Origin: Halichoerus grypus
Lineage: Eukaryota > Chordata > Mammalia > Carnivora > Phocidae
Direction: 5' to 3'
Assembly: GCF_964656455.1 (NCBI RefSeq)
Contig: NC_135719.1
Coordinates: 130,739,444-130,803,443 of the forward strand
Length of the DNA stretch: 64,000 nucleotides
In this document: piece by piece, positions 23,641-36,229 of the stretch
Layout of the letters: each line of letters begins with the position of its first letter
Numbering within the stretch: position 1 is the stretch's first letter
The notes under the pieces: generated by a model
Seen by the model: only the letters and a program-made list of their open reading frames with translations
The model's database searches: none
Told to the model about the DNA's origin: nothing
Made by a program: the position numbers and the translations under genes

Positions 23641-23705
23641 GCCCCGGGAGCGCTCGGACTCGGGGCAGAGTTTTAAATGCGGAGTCATCTCGGGGCTTGA
23701 GCTAG
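23571..23705 (+). other. Small open frame (44 codons) on the divergent side of the GTF2A1 promoter
   Basis: ATG at 23571 opens MEGMVAAASLAMAAEDRSRV and continues to TAG at 23703-23705. It sits in GC-rich sequence just past two E-boxes and ETS sites. Nothing is recognised in it. GC-rich DNA makes such frames common, so it may be chance or lie in a divergent noncoding RNA. Confidence 0.15.
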
Positions 23706-25971
23706 TCTTTTGACTTCAAGCTCTGAGGCTTTCGTTACTCTGCTGAAGGGTGGGCCTTTCGCCTGCAAAATTGTATACGTCTTCCTAAACGGGAAGAAAG
23801 CTGATTTGGGCCCACTGTTAACACATTTCAGAATTAGTAACCCCTGAACTGGCTGAGTTGTCTCCACCAGTACAGCTAAAAGTTTCTGGGCTTAAGTTTC
23901 CCCAAGGTTCGGCCACCTACTAGCCTACTAGTACTTTAAGTGACTTATAACGGTGGTGGAAATGCAAAAAAATAAACGAAACAAGAGCCACCGGATTATG
24001 ACAGCACGATAACGTTTACCCCTCCCCCTCTTTTTTAAAATACTGCCAAAATTCTGTAACCACATGGCCTGCGTGTAATGACTAACATCTGAAATACTTC
24101 CCCTTGACCCACCAACTCTCGTGGCCTCTCGCTGCGAGAGAGCGGGCAAAAAAAGTCCATGTCTTGGAGTATAAATCAAAAGGCGTTGACCTGCTCTGCT
24201 CAGGCAAATCCCGCCTTTATGGCAACGTTTCACGCAGAACAGAGAATTCTCTGTTTAGAAGGCAGAACTCACAGTACCTAATTCTCTTTGTCCCTAGGAA
24301 TTTTGAGAGACATGGAATGTAGTCTGGACAAGTGAGGGAGTTTATCTTCATAAACCAAAACGAAATGTCAAAGTTGTATGCAACTGAAAGCATATTTGGA
24401 AAATATCAAAGACAACTACCAGAGAGAGGAAAAGATGCAACGTGCCAGGACCTGAAGGAAGAAATTAGAGAAAGCAGAGGCTTTCTCAGAAATGGGAATA
24501 CTCAGAAATGGGAAGTTGTCGGTATGTTTGTGATGGGCATAGAGAATATCAATTAATTTTGAGATTTCTTTTAACACAGCTGATCCTACATTCTTGCCTT
24601 ACCAGTTGCATTTCAGTTCCTTGCACAGCTTCCTGCGTGAAGGCACTTAAAAAACAGTCCTAGGAAATCATAGTGTTCTTGATACGTAAAAATAGGGTTC
24701 CATCACCTTTTGTAATTCATTTAATATTCAGGTGACCATTAGCCCGAAAAGTTATACTAAACAGTACCACTACTGGTATTGGCTTATTAGGACTTCTTTT
24801 TACCTCTTTATGTATACATACTACCAAGTATTTGCACTTGGAATCCCTCACCTTCCACCTCATTTTCTTCCGTAACCCCTTGGTATTCTTGACTAAATGA
24901 TAAAATGTTTTGCCATCAGTTAAGATAAAGACCACTGCATACAAAACATGGGTTAAAATCTATGAGATTTATTCTCCATGGACTTATTCCCAAGGGGATT
25001 AGTCACCATTTTGCTCTGATTGAGACTGACCTGTGAAGTAACAAAATACAGTTACTGGATTAAAAAGACAGAAAACCCAGTTCTGGACTCCTTATGACAT
25101 ACTTCATACTTCTCGGAGGCTCTGAGATGGCCTCTGTTTTTACACACTTTAAACTGTAACAATGCTGAAGCACTTGACTAATATTGACCCAGATCTCTTC
25201 CCTTCTCTCTCCAGTGTGCCTGGCATCTAACTAACCACCATGGATTCCATTCCAATTTACTGTTTTCCATTCCTCATTCAGTTGTAATATGCCTTCAATC
25301 ACTATATATGTGTGCCAGCCAGTTTAGTTTCAGAAAGAGACATTTCCTGATCTTGCACCAAAATACTGGGTCTGAATAATTTGGAGACTACAGCTGTTTA
25401 ATTCACAAAGCTAGAAATCTGTGAATAGAAAGCTCCTCCCATGTAAGACTAGATTTAGCATTATATTTAAATTGTTTTTATCTGAACTTTTTCTTGGGGG
25501 AGGGGAGCTTAAATAACTTTTCTAATTTTAGCAGCTCCTTGTAACCATGTTTGAAACATTTATACTGGATTTTCAGTTTGTGAACTCATACTTTGTAACA
25601 GCCGTATATTTAAACAGATACATATAGTGATCTGTTTCTTTGTGAATCTTTTTTTTTTTTTTTTACTTCAAAGTGTTTTGTACTGGACAATAAAAAGTTA
25701 CTTCTTTCTGTTAACGTTAATATTCTGCCTAAACACTGGATAACTGCCAAACAAAAGAAGCAACCGAAAAATTTAGTGCATAAATTTTAATATACCATAA
25801 ACAAAATGACACCAAACCTTATATGTCCAAACATTAAAATGTTTTACTGTCCAAATGACTATTTCAGCAACAATGCCAAGAAAGAAAAAAAATCTAAAAA
25901 GACTGCTCATGGAAATTAGCTTGAACTAAAATCTCATTATGTAACTTACCTTCAGTTTCCATGTTCTTAAA

Positions 25972-25996
25972 TAATAGATAGATAGATAGATAGATA
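25972..25996. repeat. GATA tetranucleotide repeat
   Basis: About six units of GATA/TAGA. Confidence 0.85.
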
Positions 25997-26504
25997 AATC
26001 AATAAAGCTAATTATCTGGCATATTTAGGAATCATGCAGCCCTTACATACTCAATAGTATTGGGCACTTTTGGAGAAAACAGAAGTGAAGAGGGAAGATC
26101 TTGTAACTCAAGCTTAACAATCCTAATGAAAGCCCCTATTGTATGGTGCATAATGACAGCATTCATTCAAGATATTAAAAGCACTGTATTTCAGTACTAC
26201 CAAAAAATTATATTCAGAATTCACGTATTTTTTAGGCCTTTACAAAAACAAAACAAAAACACCTGTTGATTTCCACATGCACTGATGTTTGATGCAGTGT
26301 ATAAAAAGAAACTACTGGCCATACCAATTACTTTTATACATGTACTGAGATTTTTTTAACTCTTTTTTTTAATGTTCTCTTCCTTCTAACTTACAGTTTA
26401 AAATTGCTACTTCATGTCTTAAAACAGCAACTAACTTGCAATTATTTTTTGTATATGGAAATATAAGCCAGTTAGTGGTGGCTTAGCAAAAATAACTTAG
26501 TGCA

Positions 26505-26660
26505 GAATCTGTGCAGTCAGGTTTGACAATGCCATTACCTTACTGTGAGACCTTCTGCAGTAACTAAACTTCTCTGTGCTTGATAAGATGAAATATGGAT
26601 TGTTGGGAAGATCAAAGGTACTAGAAAGTGCTTTGGTAAGTATTGGGTGGATGTTTTTAT
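26505..26660 (+). mobile_element. MIR fossil (weak)
   Basis: Weak match to the MIR core (GTGAGACCTTCTGCAGTAAC, AAACTTCTCTGTGCTT). Confidence 0.35.
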
Positions 26661-26885
26661 TATTAATGGTAAGTTACATCAACAACATCAAAGCAAGGGA
26701 AAGATCTTTTTAACTCACTTTATAGAACACTCCTATGAGATTTTAATAATGCTGCCAGTGGTTGATGATTAATTTATCCACAAAAAGTTTGGCTAAATTT
26801 TGATAACTTAAGTGGTGAGTATACAGAGTAATTTTTGTATGTAAATATAATATATGCTGTTGTGAGATAAGATTCCTTAACCTAA

Positions 26886-27086
26886 GGGGCACCTGGGTGG
26901 CTCAGTCGATTAATCCTCTGACTCTTGATTTCCGATTCTGGTCATGATCTCAGGGTCATGAGATTGAGCCCCATGTCGGGCTCCACGTTCATCGAGGAGT
27001 CTGCTTCTTCTCTCTCTACCCCTCCCCCCACCCCCACTCATGCATGCTCACCCTCTCTCTCTCTCAAATAATTCTGGAAAAAAAAA
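26886..27086 (+). mobile_element. Carnivore tRNA-derived SINE
   Basis: Full length. Duplication ATTCCTTAACCTAA/ATTCTTTAAGCTAA. Confidence 0.92.
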
Positions 27087-27189
27087 ATTCTTTAAGCTAA
27101 ATGCTGATCTATCATTGTAATTCATCAAGTTCCTTGGTTATACATGTGTACAATTATACCTAGCAAAACTACATATGAATTTGTTCATT

Positions 27190-27650
27190 GACTCAGCAAT
27201 GCCAATTCTAGGACTCTATCCCACAGATATAGTAGCAGAAATATGAAAAGGTATATGCCCAGGACTATTCAATTATAGGACTGCTTGTAGCACCAGAAGA
27301 AAGGAAACACTCTGATATGTCCATATAAGGGGATTGGTTGAATAAACTATGGTACTTGCACACAGTGAAATACTATACAGCTATAACAAGGAATGAGGAA
27401 TATCTCTATATACCACTATGGACTAATCTTCAGGATACAGTGTTAAGTGAGAAAAGCAAGTAGAGATAAGTGTTCTTTGTCTGCTACCATCTAAGAAAAG
27501 AGGAACTATAACATTGTGTGTACATACACTTGCTTATATTAAAAAAAAAAAAAGGAAAGATAAACCATAATTTTTTTTAAAGGAAGGTTACCTATAAGGA
27601 CAGGGAGAAAATATTATGATGAGGACAGGAATAGAAACTAGGCTTATTTA
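27190..27650 (+). mobile_element. Old L1 3' end
   Basis: Carries TGAAATACTATACAGCTATAACAAGGAATGAG-type sequence and GTTAAGTGAGAAAAGCAAG, characteristic of L1M 3' ends. Confidence 0.65.
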
Positions 27651-27840
27651 AATGTATTTTTTATATTTGACTCTGGAAACCTATTCACTTAATTATAAAA
27701 TGAAATTAACTTATTTATAAAATAAAATTAATTGTAATTGGTCTCAAAACTGAAATAAAATGAAGCAAATAAACCTAATAGTATATTTCATAACACACAG
27801 AGGGGAACCTTTTCAAGTGACCTTAAAACACAGTAATTTG

Positions 27841-28007
27841 GGGTGCTCGGGTGGCTCAGTAGGTTAAGCATCGCCTTCAGCTCAGGTCATGGGTCCCTGC
27901 TCAACGGGGAGCCTGCTTTTCCCTTTCCCTCTCCCCCTCCCCCCTGCTTGTGCTCTCTCTCTCTCTTTCATGCTCTCTCTCTCAAATAAATAAATAAAAT
28001 ATTTTTT
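27841..28007 (+). mobile_element. Carnivore tRNA-derived SINE (internal deletion)
   Basis: It lacks the second part of the tRNA-like region. Duplication AAACACAGTAATTTG/AAAAACAGTAATTTG. Confidence 0.92.
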
Positions 28008-28759
28008 AAAAACAGTAATTTGACTATACATCTGTAGGGAGATATTTTCTAAAAACAAAGAAATAGAAAAGTTTTTTTTTTCACTCTTCTCTGTATTGCT
28101 GTGATAATGTTTGTATATGTATTCTGGTTTTTTAAATGTGAAATGTGAGATAAATAAAATGAGTAATTATGTGATGTTCTAATTATATCATCTTAATTGT
28201 TCTTGAAAACCAGGATTCCCAACATGGAGGAAAGGAAATGCAGATGTAAGATATAAGTACATAAGTAAAATTCTGTAATCCCGAATTTGAATTAGAAGCA
28301 TCATGATGCATTGTCTTATTTTTTACCCTGCCTCTGAAAAGGCCTAGGAATAACCAATCCAGTAGCAATGAGTACACCTAATGCCTAAATTATGGCATTT
28401 CAAGACCAGTATTCCTTGGAGAAATGTCTCATTCTGAGTCCAGGTCAGGACCAAGAAATGTCTTTTTTCTAAAAAACAACAAAACCCAAACCCAGTGTTT
28501 TAGTTGTAAAATATACATAGCTCTGAAAGAGCCTAAACACAGTGACCAATCTAGCAACTGTGAGCATCTCTAGCTCTCAGATTATGATCTTGAAATACCA
28601 TTTTCCACTAAAAGGAATCAAGGCTCCTTGCAGATATTGCTGACTCCAGGATTAGAGCAAGAAAAATATCAGTTTGAGCCAGAGGAAATTGCCAATTATT
28701 GTCCAACCTAATACAAAATGAGTCTAGAATATCTTTTCATACAGGTCACAAGGAAGATG

Positions 28760-29214
28760 TATTAGTTTCCCTGGGCTATTGTAACAAAGTCCCACAAACT
28801 GGGTGACTTAAAATAATAGAAATTTATTTTCTCACACTCCTGAAACCTGGAAGTCTGAAATCAAGGTGTCAGCGAGACCATGCTGTATCTGACCCTCTGA
28901 GTAGAATCCTTCCTCACCTCTTCCCAGCTTCTGGTGTTGGCCTGCAATCCTTGGTGTTCTTTGGCTTATGGTCGCATGCCTCCAATCTCTGCCTCCATCT
29001 GTACATGGAATTCTCCCTGTGTCTTTACATTGTTTTCCCTCTATGCGTGTCTGTCTCTGTGTCCCAAATTCCCCTTTTTGTAAGGATGCCAGTCATACTG
29101 GATTAGGGTTTACCCTAATGACCACCCTATTTCCAAATAAGGTCACTTTCTGAGATACTGGGGTTCAGATTTCAACATCGCTTTTTTGGAGGACACAATT
29201 CAACCCATAACAGA
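28760..29214 (-). mobile_element. MLT1-type MaLR LTR
   Basis: The plus strand reads from TATTAGTTTCCCTGGGC through AGAAATTTATTTTCTCAC to CAATTCAACCCATAACAG, which is the reverse complement of an MLT1A-like LTR. Confidence 0.75.
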
Positions 29215-29531
29215 AGATACCAAAGACTGCTAGTGTCTGTCGTGTCAAGAGAATTTAGGAGCCAACATGAAGAGGGCCCTACTGGCCAAAGGTGAGACAC
29301 TTGGAGTACCAATAGGATAGAACTTAATAGCAAGTTGAAGTACATCAAATATTTAAATCCATTAATTTATAATACTGTTAAAGAAACATGAAAATGCTAA
29401 TTGGTCACTATTGGATGATGCTGGGGAATTAACTCATTATTCTGAAGAGTGGTAAATGAAGAAAACTAATCAAGGACTTATCTAGCCTTTCCTACATGAA
29501 CTCTACCACCGAGTACCAAATGGTAGATATC

Positions 29532-30196
29532 GTGGGTTGAATGTGACCCCCAAAAGAAAATGTCCATGTCCTAATCCTCAGAACCTGTGAATGTTACCTT
29601 ACTTGTAAAAAAAAAAAAAATGGTCTGTTTTTTCTTAAGATTTTATTTATTTATTTGAGAGAGAGAACAAGAAATAGAAGGAGTGGGGACAGTGGGAGAG
29701 AGAGAAGCAGACTTCCGGGCTGAGCCAGGAGCCTAACACGGGGCTCGATCCCAGGACCCGGAGCTCATGAGCTGAGCTGAAGGCAGATGCTTAACCGACT
29801 GAGCCACTCAGGTGCCCCAGAAAAAGGGTCTTTCAGATATAATTATGTTAAGGAGTTTGTGAGGAGATCATCCTGGATTACCCTGGTAGGCCCTAAATCT
29901 GATGACAGGTGTCCTTATAAGAGATACATAGAGGTGAGCAAAAGAGAAGGAAGAGGTAATGTAACCACAGTGGTAGAAGCTGGATAGTTAGAGCCACAGG
30001 TAATGTCGCAGCCACCAGAAATTGGAAGAGGCAAGGAACAGAGTCTCCCCTAGAGCCTCCGGGACGAATGTGGCCCTGCCAATACCTTTATCTTAGACTT
30101 CTGGCCTCCAGAACTGCAAGAGAATAAATTTCTGTTGTGTTTAAGCCACCAAATTCATGGTTATTTATTACAACAGCCTCAGGAAACTAATACAGT
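29532..30196 (+). mobile_element. MLT1-type MaLR LTR, split by a SINE
   Basis: Begins GTGGGTTGAATGTGACCCCC and ends GAGAATAAATTTCTGTTGTG...AACTAATACAGTAG. The SINE at 29627-29818 interrupts it. Confidence 0.8.
29627..29818 (-). mobile_element. Carnivore tRNA-derived SINE inside the MLT1 LTR
   Basis: Full length in reverse. The LTR resumes directly after it with AAAAAGGGTCTTTCAG. Confidence 0.92.
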
Positions 30197-31094
30197 AGAT
30201 GAGAGGAAGTTTCTCATTAAAGAAGTAGTCCAACTAATAAGTGAATAAAGAATGATAAAATATCACCGTTTCACAACCTCTAATGAATTGAGATGGAGGC
30301 ATTAAACACTGACACCTGCTAACATCACAAAAAGGGAAACAACCAGATGTATATGGGGCCTGATAAAGAACATGCTACCACCAATAAGGTAGTCTTACCT
30401 TCACGGCCACCACCCAAAATTATAAACCCTGAATCTGACTAGGCTTGTAGTTCCAACTAACAATTTTCAAAAAATACAGAAGGTGCAAGGACATTGCAAA
30501 CTACATATCCGGAATGCAATCAGCAAAATCCAGACGCTGGGAAGCTATAGGACAAATGGTCCAGTTTCTTCAACAAATAAATTCAGGGAGAGAGAGAGAG
30601 GATCCTATAGATTAAAAGACAAGAGTTATATCAATCAATCACAATGTGTGGAACTTATTTGGATCCTAATTCAAATAACTGTAAAAGAAATGACAATTAT
30701 GACACAATTGGAAATTTGCATACTTCCTGGATATTTGATGAAATTAAAGAGTTACTGAATTAAATTAAATTGTTCATGTAAAATGTCAAAAATAGGTCCA
30801 GTGAAGCTTTATTTTACAACCAGTGATGGTTCTTTTTCCAGACGGCTTGTCTTCCAGTTGAAAAACAGTTCATATCCCCAAGAAGACCTGGTACTGTGTT
30901 ATAAATGTAATTAATATTAAACACTGTTTAATTACATAGGTTTCCTCTTTCTCTGATTCTTGGACCTCAGCCACATATACCTTATCTTGATTCACAAGTT
31001 GAACAGCTGTGATTGGGATAGTTAAAAATGGTGAAAAATAAGGTACTCACTCTGATGTTTTTATAAAAGTATTCTAGCAGACAAACTATCTTTT

Positions 31095-31274
31095 TTTTAA
31101 AGACTTCGTTTATTTGAGAAAGAGAGAATGAATGCATGAGCAGGGGAGAGGGGCAGAGGGAGAGGGAGGAGCAGACTCTTCACTGAGCAGGAAGCCTCAC
31201 TCAATTCCAAGACCCTGAGATCATGACCTGAGCCAAAGGCAGGTACTTAACCAATTCAGCCCCCCAGACTCCCC
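31095..31274 (-). mobile_element. Carnivore tRNA-derived SINE (diverged)
   Basis: Reverse orientation. Imperfect duplication CAAACTATCTTTT/CAAATTATCTTTT. Confidence 0.85.
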
Positions 31275-31804
31275 CAAATTATCTTTTATTTACATGCCAC
31301 CTTTATCTTCTTATTCATACATCTTCAATTTGATAGAGGCTTCTGATATGGCAGATAATTCTACGTAGATAACTTTCTAATAAAACACAACATAGATAAA
31401 TCTGTAGTTTATTTACAAACCATATCTTAGAGAATTATTATGTAAACTGGAACTAGATAGACCATTTTCAGTTCCCAGAATCTACCTTCCTCTGGTAGTA
31501 GAGGTAGTACAGCTTGTAAAAAGGGAGGAAGCAGAAAGTCTCTCAGAGATTCCTGACCAGAATGGGAGGACTGATCCATTTAACAGTTTTCTGTGAGAAA
31601 ATCAAGGGGTTGCAGTTCAAATACCTTGTTGTGAACAAGGCTCTGGATTATTTTTGTAGGATGTTTCTTCAAAGTAATGAGACAGCCAGCAGGCAAAACA
31701 TAATAGATGCTTAAACAGGAAAAATGGAGATTAAAAAAAAAAAAATGAGGAATTTGCTATTTTGTGTTCCTGCCAAGATGAGAAGCAACAATAATAATAA
31801 TGGA

Positions 31805-31965
31805 TTTACTTTAAAAGCTTTAATCACACAGTACTTCCTTTAAAGCTTGCAGCAATCCAATGAGATAAGTAATATAATCCCTTCATTGTGGACGGGAAAC
31901 TGAGACTCACCTTCAGCAGTGACTTGCCCAAGTTCATATTGCTGTTTACTTGTGAAATTTTAGAG
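31805..31965 (+). mobile_element. MIR fossil
   Basis: Matches the MIR core: CAATCCAATGAGATAAGTAA, GGACGGGAAACTGAGACTCA, GTGACTTGCCCAAGTTCA. Confidence 0.65.
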
Positions 31966-32549
31966 GTACAAGTTCAAGGCTCTTTCCACCTGTCTTAGAA
32001 ATAAGAAACTATCAATCCAGGAGAATGCAAAGGTTTTGAGTCAAATCATGTTGCTCCTTAAGTTTGTCAAATGTATGTTAATTATATAATGTGTTAAACT
32101 TCGTCTGGGAGAAGAGAAACTCTGTAGCTTATGCAAAACTGAGACCTGAAACCGAGACTTTGCCCTGATTAAATATAACTGCCTTCATAAAAGCATCATC
32201 AAGAAGCATTTATTAAATCATTTAAATAACTAATTTCTCTGTTTTTACATCAGTTGAAAATCATCCATTTCCCATTTTAAGTAGCACCTACTCAATTACT
32301 GAATTTGTCAAGAACAGTCATTTTCTAGCAAGATTCTTTATAATCAAAACATTTATGTCTAGCTTTATCATTACATTTTAAATGCTTTCATAAAACAAGA
32401 AAATGAAAGATGACTGTTTTTAGTGGTAGAACATTAGGAAGAGGAATTCTTTATATTTTACCTAATAAGCCAGTGGCATAAACTTTGATTCTGTAGATTA
32501 AAAAATACATTAAATTGGGCATGTTCTAATGTCATTGCACAATAATAAC

Positions 32550-32800
32550 TCAGAAGAGGCAGTATATACTGAAAGGTATAGTGGTATAGCAAGGAACCAA
32601 GCGTGTGGACTTCGAGTCATGTAGACTAAGATGCTTGTCCCCGCTCTGACCACGGGCAAGTTACCTCATCTGTAAAGTGGCAGTTTAGTAATATTACCTA
32701 CTTTAGAGAGTTGTGTGATGATTAAGAGTTAATCCATGTAAAGCCCCTTAGCACAGTGATTGGCACAAAGTAGGTCCTCAGTAAATATTGAAGACCATAA
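32550..32800 (+). mobile_element. MIR fossil (near full length)
   Basis: Carries GGACTTCGAGTCATGTAGAC, GGGCAAGTTACCTCATCTGT, AAAGCCCCTTAGCACAGTGA and CCTCAGTAAATATTG in order. Confidence 0.75.
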
Positions 32801-34280
32801 CAACAATAACAACAACAATAATAATATTGATGGAACAGAAAATTAAATGGGTTCCATTTTGTCTTTGTCTAGATCATGTTGAACAGTGGAGCAAATGGGA
32901 ATTAGAACATACTTCTGAACTGAGTTCACCAATTAAGCAAAGCCATCTCTCTTTCGGACATGTAGGGGTTTTTTTTTATTTTTTCCATCTGTAAAATTAG
33001 AATCAAAGAAGGAAGCAATTCCAAGTTTGAGATGAAACACATACTACACTCTGAATTAGTAAATTTTTCACCAGTTTCTTTGACGTTAAATCATTTGAAT
33101 AACTGATTTCTGTTTCTAAATTTGTTGAAAATCATCTATTTCCTGAAATGACTCAGACTGTTTAAAACTGGAGGCCTTATATAAATCTCTAGTCGAGAGA
33201 TATAATTGCTCATTTGTCAAGTGTAGAATGCATTACCATTCCTCAATAAATGTTAAATTGAAATGATAGATTTTCCAGCCTTCAGATATATTGTAGTGTG
33301 TGATAAAAGACAATCAATACTGTTATTTGGCCACAGGAAGACAAAATACACCTGAGCCCAGATAGAACACAGAACTAGGAAACCACAGTCCCTGGGTGGT
33401 GTTTCATTTCTTCATATATTTCGTAGCCTCCTTAGGGATATTTATCACTAACAATCGTTTTATTTTCCAAGGAGAGATTTCATTACATAATAGCTTCTTA
33501 ATTTTCTCTAATTTTAGTGAACGATACAATCAATTCCAAATCCCTTCTTCCTGTCTCCCCTCTTCCCTGAACTTACCTTCCTTTCTCTTTCCCTCCCTCT
33601 TTGCCTCTCATTGTCTCCCATTACTGTTCCTTTGCTTTTCTTTTTCCTTTTTAATACCATAGTTACAGAATACCAAACATAGCCTCTTTTCAGTGCCCTT
33701 AATGTATTTTCACCCTTCCAATATTGGCTTAAAAAATCAAATCGGAATTTCTGTCTGACTTTATAAAAATGTGATTGGATAATGATTATCAGATACATAC
33801 CATTTTCAAAATCTCAGTATGTTCTTAGTCTCCATATTTAGCCCTCTGATTTTTTTTCCTGAACCAATCATGACATTCAAAAAATATTTTACTGGGGAGG
33901 AAAAACAACAACAAAACAAGAAAAGTTAAATTACCAAAAGCTATCAAATAAAAAAATTACATAAAATAAAAGATGAAGCCCATGTATTTCTGTCTTTCCA
34001 GTCATACATTTCGATCACACGTGTATTTTTTCTTATGCCCACAAAGCATCTCTGGATATATATATGTAGATAAATATGAGTACACTTTGTTTTTTACAAA
34101 AAAGGAATCATGCCTTAAATTTTATATACAACTTGCTTTTTTCTTTTTTTAAAAAAATAAAGATTTATTTATTTATTTATTTGAGAGAGAGAGAGAGAGC
34201 GAATAAGCCGGAGAGACAGGGAGTGGGAGAGAGAATCTCAAGCAGATTTTATGCTGAGCATGGAGCCCCACATGGGGCTC

Positions 34281-34833
34281 TGCCGGAGTCCAGCTCCAGC
34301 CGGGGTGGGTCTCTCGTAGGAAAGGACGGCGTCGGCGAATGAGGAGACACAGACACAGGATCAGGTTGCAAGCATCTCCTCCTGACAGCCTCGGAGGAAC
34401 TTTATTTATATGTTAGGATATTTTTGTTTTTCCACATCTTAGATCATTTTCTGGATTACAGCCATAGCCTTCTTTCATTTTTCCTTTGTAATGATTAACA
34501 TGACCTTTATTGATTTCTGCTTATTGGCTTTCGCTAAAACTAAAAAACAGTACGCAAAGAGAAAGGTGCTAGACAGAGCGTGAACGTCTTGTTATTTTGT
34601 TCTATAGAAACTAATTCTTCGTGGAATTAGTTTCATTATGATTGCTTAGATAGGCGTAACTAAGATGAGTAGTCACTTTATCATGAAACCCCAGAAATAT
34701 TCCCACAATTATAAAGATTGCCATAAACAAAATGAAAGAGAAGAGCAGGAGCCAGCTGTGGAGTCCCCTGTTTTCAGGATCGTCCCCCATACTTGGACCT
34801 TGTCAAACAGCATGAGTAGCTTGGCTCACGCCA
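34281..34833 (-). mobile_element. Solo LTR of an endogenous retrovirus (class II-like), inserted in a SINE
   Basis: This 553-bp insert splits a carnivore SINE. It begins TG and ends CA and is flanked by a near-identical 6-bp duplication (GGGCTC 34275-34280, GGGCTT 34834-34839). On the minus strand a TATA/poly(A)-like TATAAATAAAG near 34403-34413 precedes the U5-like end, so the sense strand is minus. The 6-bp duplication fits class II (betaretrovirus-like) elements. No internal retroviral genes were seen. It is younger than its host SINE. Confidence 0.75.
34611..34790 (-). other. 59-codon open frame inside the LTR U3 (type II membrane-protein-like)
   Basis: In the sense direction of the LTR, ATG at 34790-34788 opens 59 codons to TAG at 34613-34611. 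The predicted peptide has a short acidic/polar N-terminus (about 13 residues), one strongly hydrophobic segment (about residues 14-35) and a polar C-terminal part with two N-glycosylation sequons (NET, NST). An in-frame TGA lies four codons upstream, so it is not the tail of env. I do not recognise it. Some betaretroviral LTRs encode a type II membrane protein, but no sequence relation is claimed. Confidence 0.35.
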
Positions 34834-35681
34834 GGGCTTGATCTCACAACCCTGAGATTATGATCCGAGGCAAAACCAAGAGTTGGTTGCTTAACCGGCT
34901 GCATCACCCAGGCGCTCCATTTTGCCTTTTTCATAGACCCAGTATATCACAGACCTCTTTCTAGACCAGTAAATTTCACATTCTCAGATGACTTTGATGA
35001 CACCTCTGTAGGTACACAAAGGAATAGTTAGGCTGTTCCCTCTTGTGCTACGTTAAACTTTGCTGCAACAATGTCCTTGTGAATGTACCTTTATACACTT
35101 TTGTTATTACATTTGTAGGATAGATTCTTAGAAATGGAGTTGATGGGTCTTAGGATTTCTACATTTTAAATACTAATTGATAGTCACAAGCTACCCATGA
35201 TAGATTGTCCCCACTATCTCTCTGACTTTATACAGGTCCCACATACCTGTCCTATAAAGTTGAGACCAATCTCCATTCTCATTCCTCCAGAAAAAGGAAT
35301 TTTTAAAAATTCGTTTCTGTATCTTTATTCACATTACACACTTAACAATGTCTTTCTCCACTTACCTTTTTTCCTTTCTAGAGAAACCCAGCTCCTGGAA
35401 GTTTTAATTCCTTCCATTATTTCCCCCATCATTGTTTCTCTATATTTATTTTTGTAAATTATTTGGAAAGTGATAATATTTGATGTAATTACTTGTGTAT
35501 TGGGCTTCAATGTACATTTTAAAGGGACTATTAAGACAAATATTTTCACAATTTTCTTTGTTCGTGGCTTATTTTTCTCTCATCCAAAAAGAAAGACTAA
35601 CGTTGTCTCTAATTCTCAAGATCTGGAAATACTCTCCTTCCTAAGTTTTGTACATACTCCCATTTAAAAGAATGTATTATA

Positions 35682-35900
35682 GGGTACCTGGGTGGCTCAG
35701 TCGGTTAATCGTCTGCCTTCGGCTCAGGTCGTGATCCCAGGATTCTGGGATCGAGCCCCGCATCGGGCTCCCTGCTCAGCGGGGAGCCTGCTTCTCCCTC
35801 TCCCTCTGCTGCTCCCCCTGCTTGTACTCTCTCTCGATATCTCTGTAACTATCTGTCTCTATCAATAAATAAATAAATAAAATGTTTATTTAGAAAAAAT
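35682..35900 (+). mobile_element. Carnivore tRNA-derived SINE (young)
   Basis: Full length. Perfect 16-bp duplication AAAAGAATGTATTATA (35666-35681 and 35901-35916). Confidence 0.96.
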
Positions 35901-36229
35901 AAAAGAATGTATTATAATTCAATTTTTGCATGTCTGATTCCCACTAGACTTTTCTGCCAATCATTCAACAAATACTTATTGAGCATCAAGCCCTATTCTA
36001 AGCCATGAATGTACAGCATAAGACAAAACAAACCGAATTCCCTTCACTCATGAAGCCCATGAGGCTGGTGAAACAGACAACAGACAAGATAAATAAGTAG
36101 AATATTATATGTTAGGCATTTGTAGAAATCCAGGTGAGAAGAGTAGAGATAGAAAGATTCATCATATGTTTTGAAAAGGGACCCAGTAAGGTTTGCTTTG
36201 GGTACAACATGGGGTTTTAGAAAAATGAG

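Larger units (their letters stand above)
34146..34919 (-). mobile_element. Carnivore SINE split by the solo LTR
   Basis: The tail and body occupy 34146-34280 and the head 34834-34919 (ending CACCCAGGCGCTCC). Removing 34281-34833 and one 6-bp repeat restores a continuous SINE. Confidence 0.88.

Noticed and set aside
33514..33798. 94-codon minus-strand frame rich in Lys/Arg/Glu
   Set aside because: It reads the purine-rich complement of a low-complexity CCTTCTTTCC tract and has no recognisable domain.
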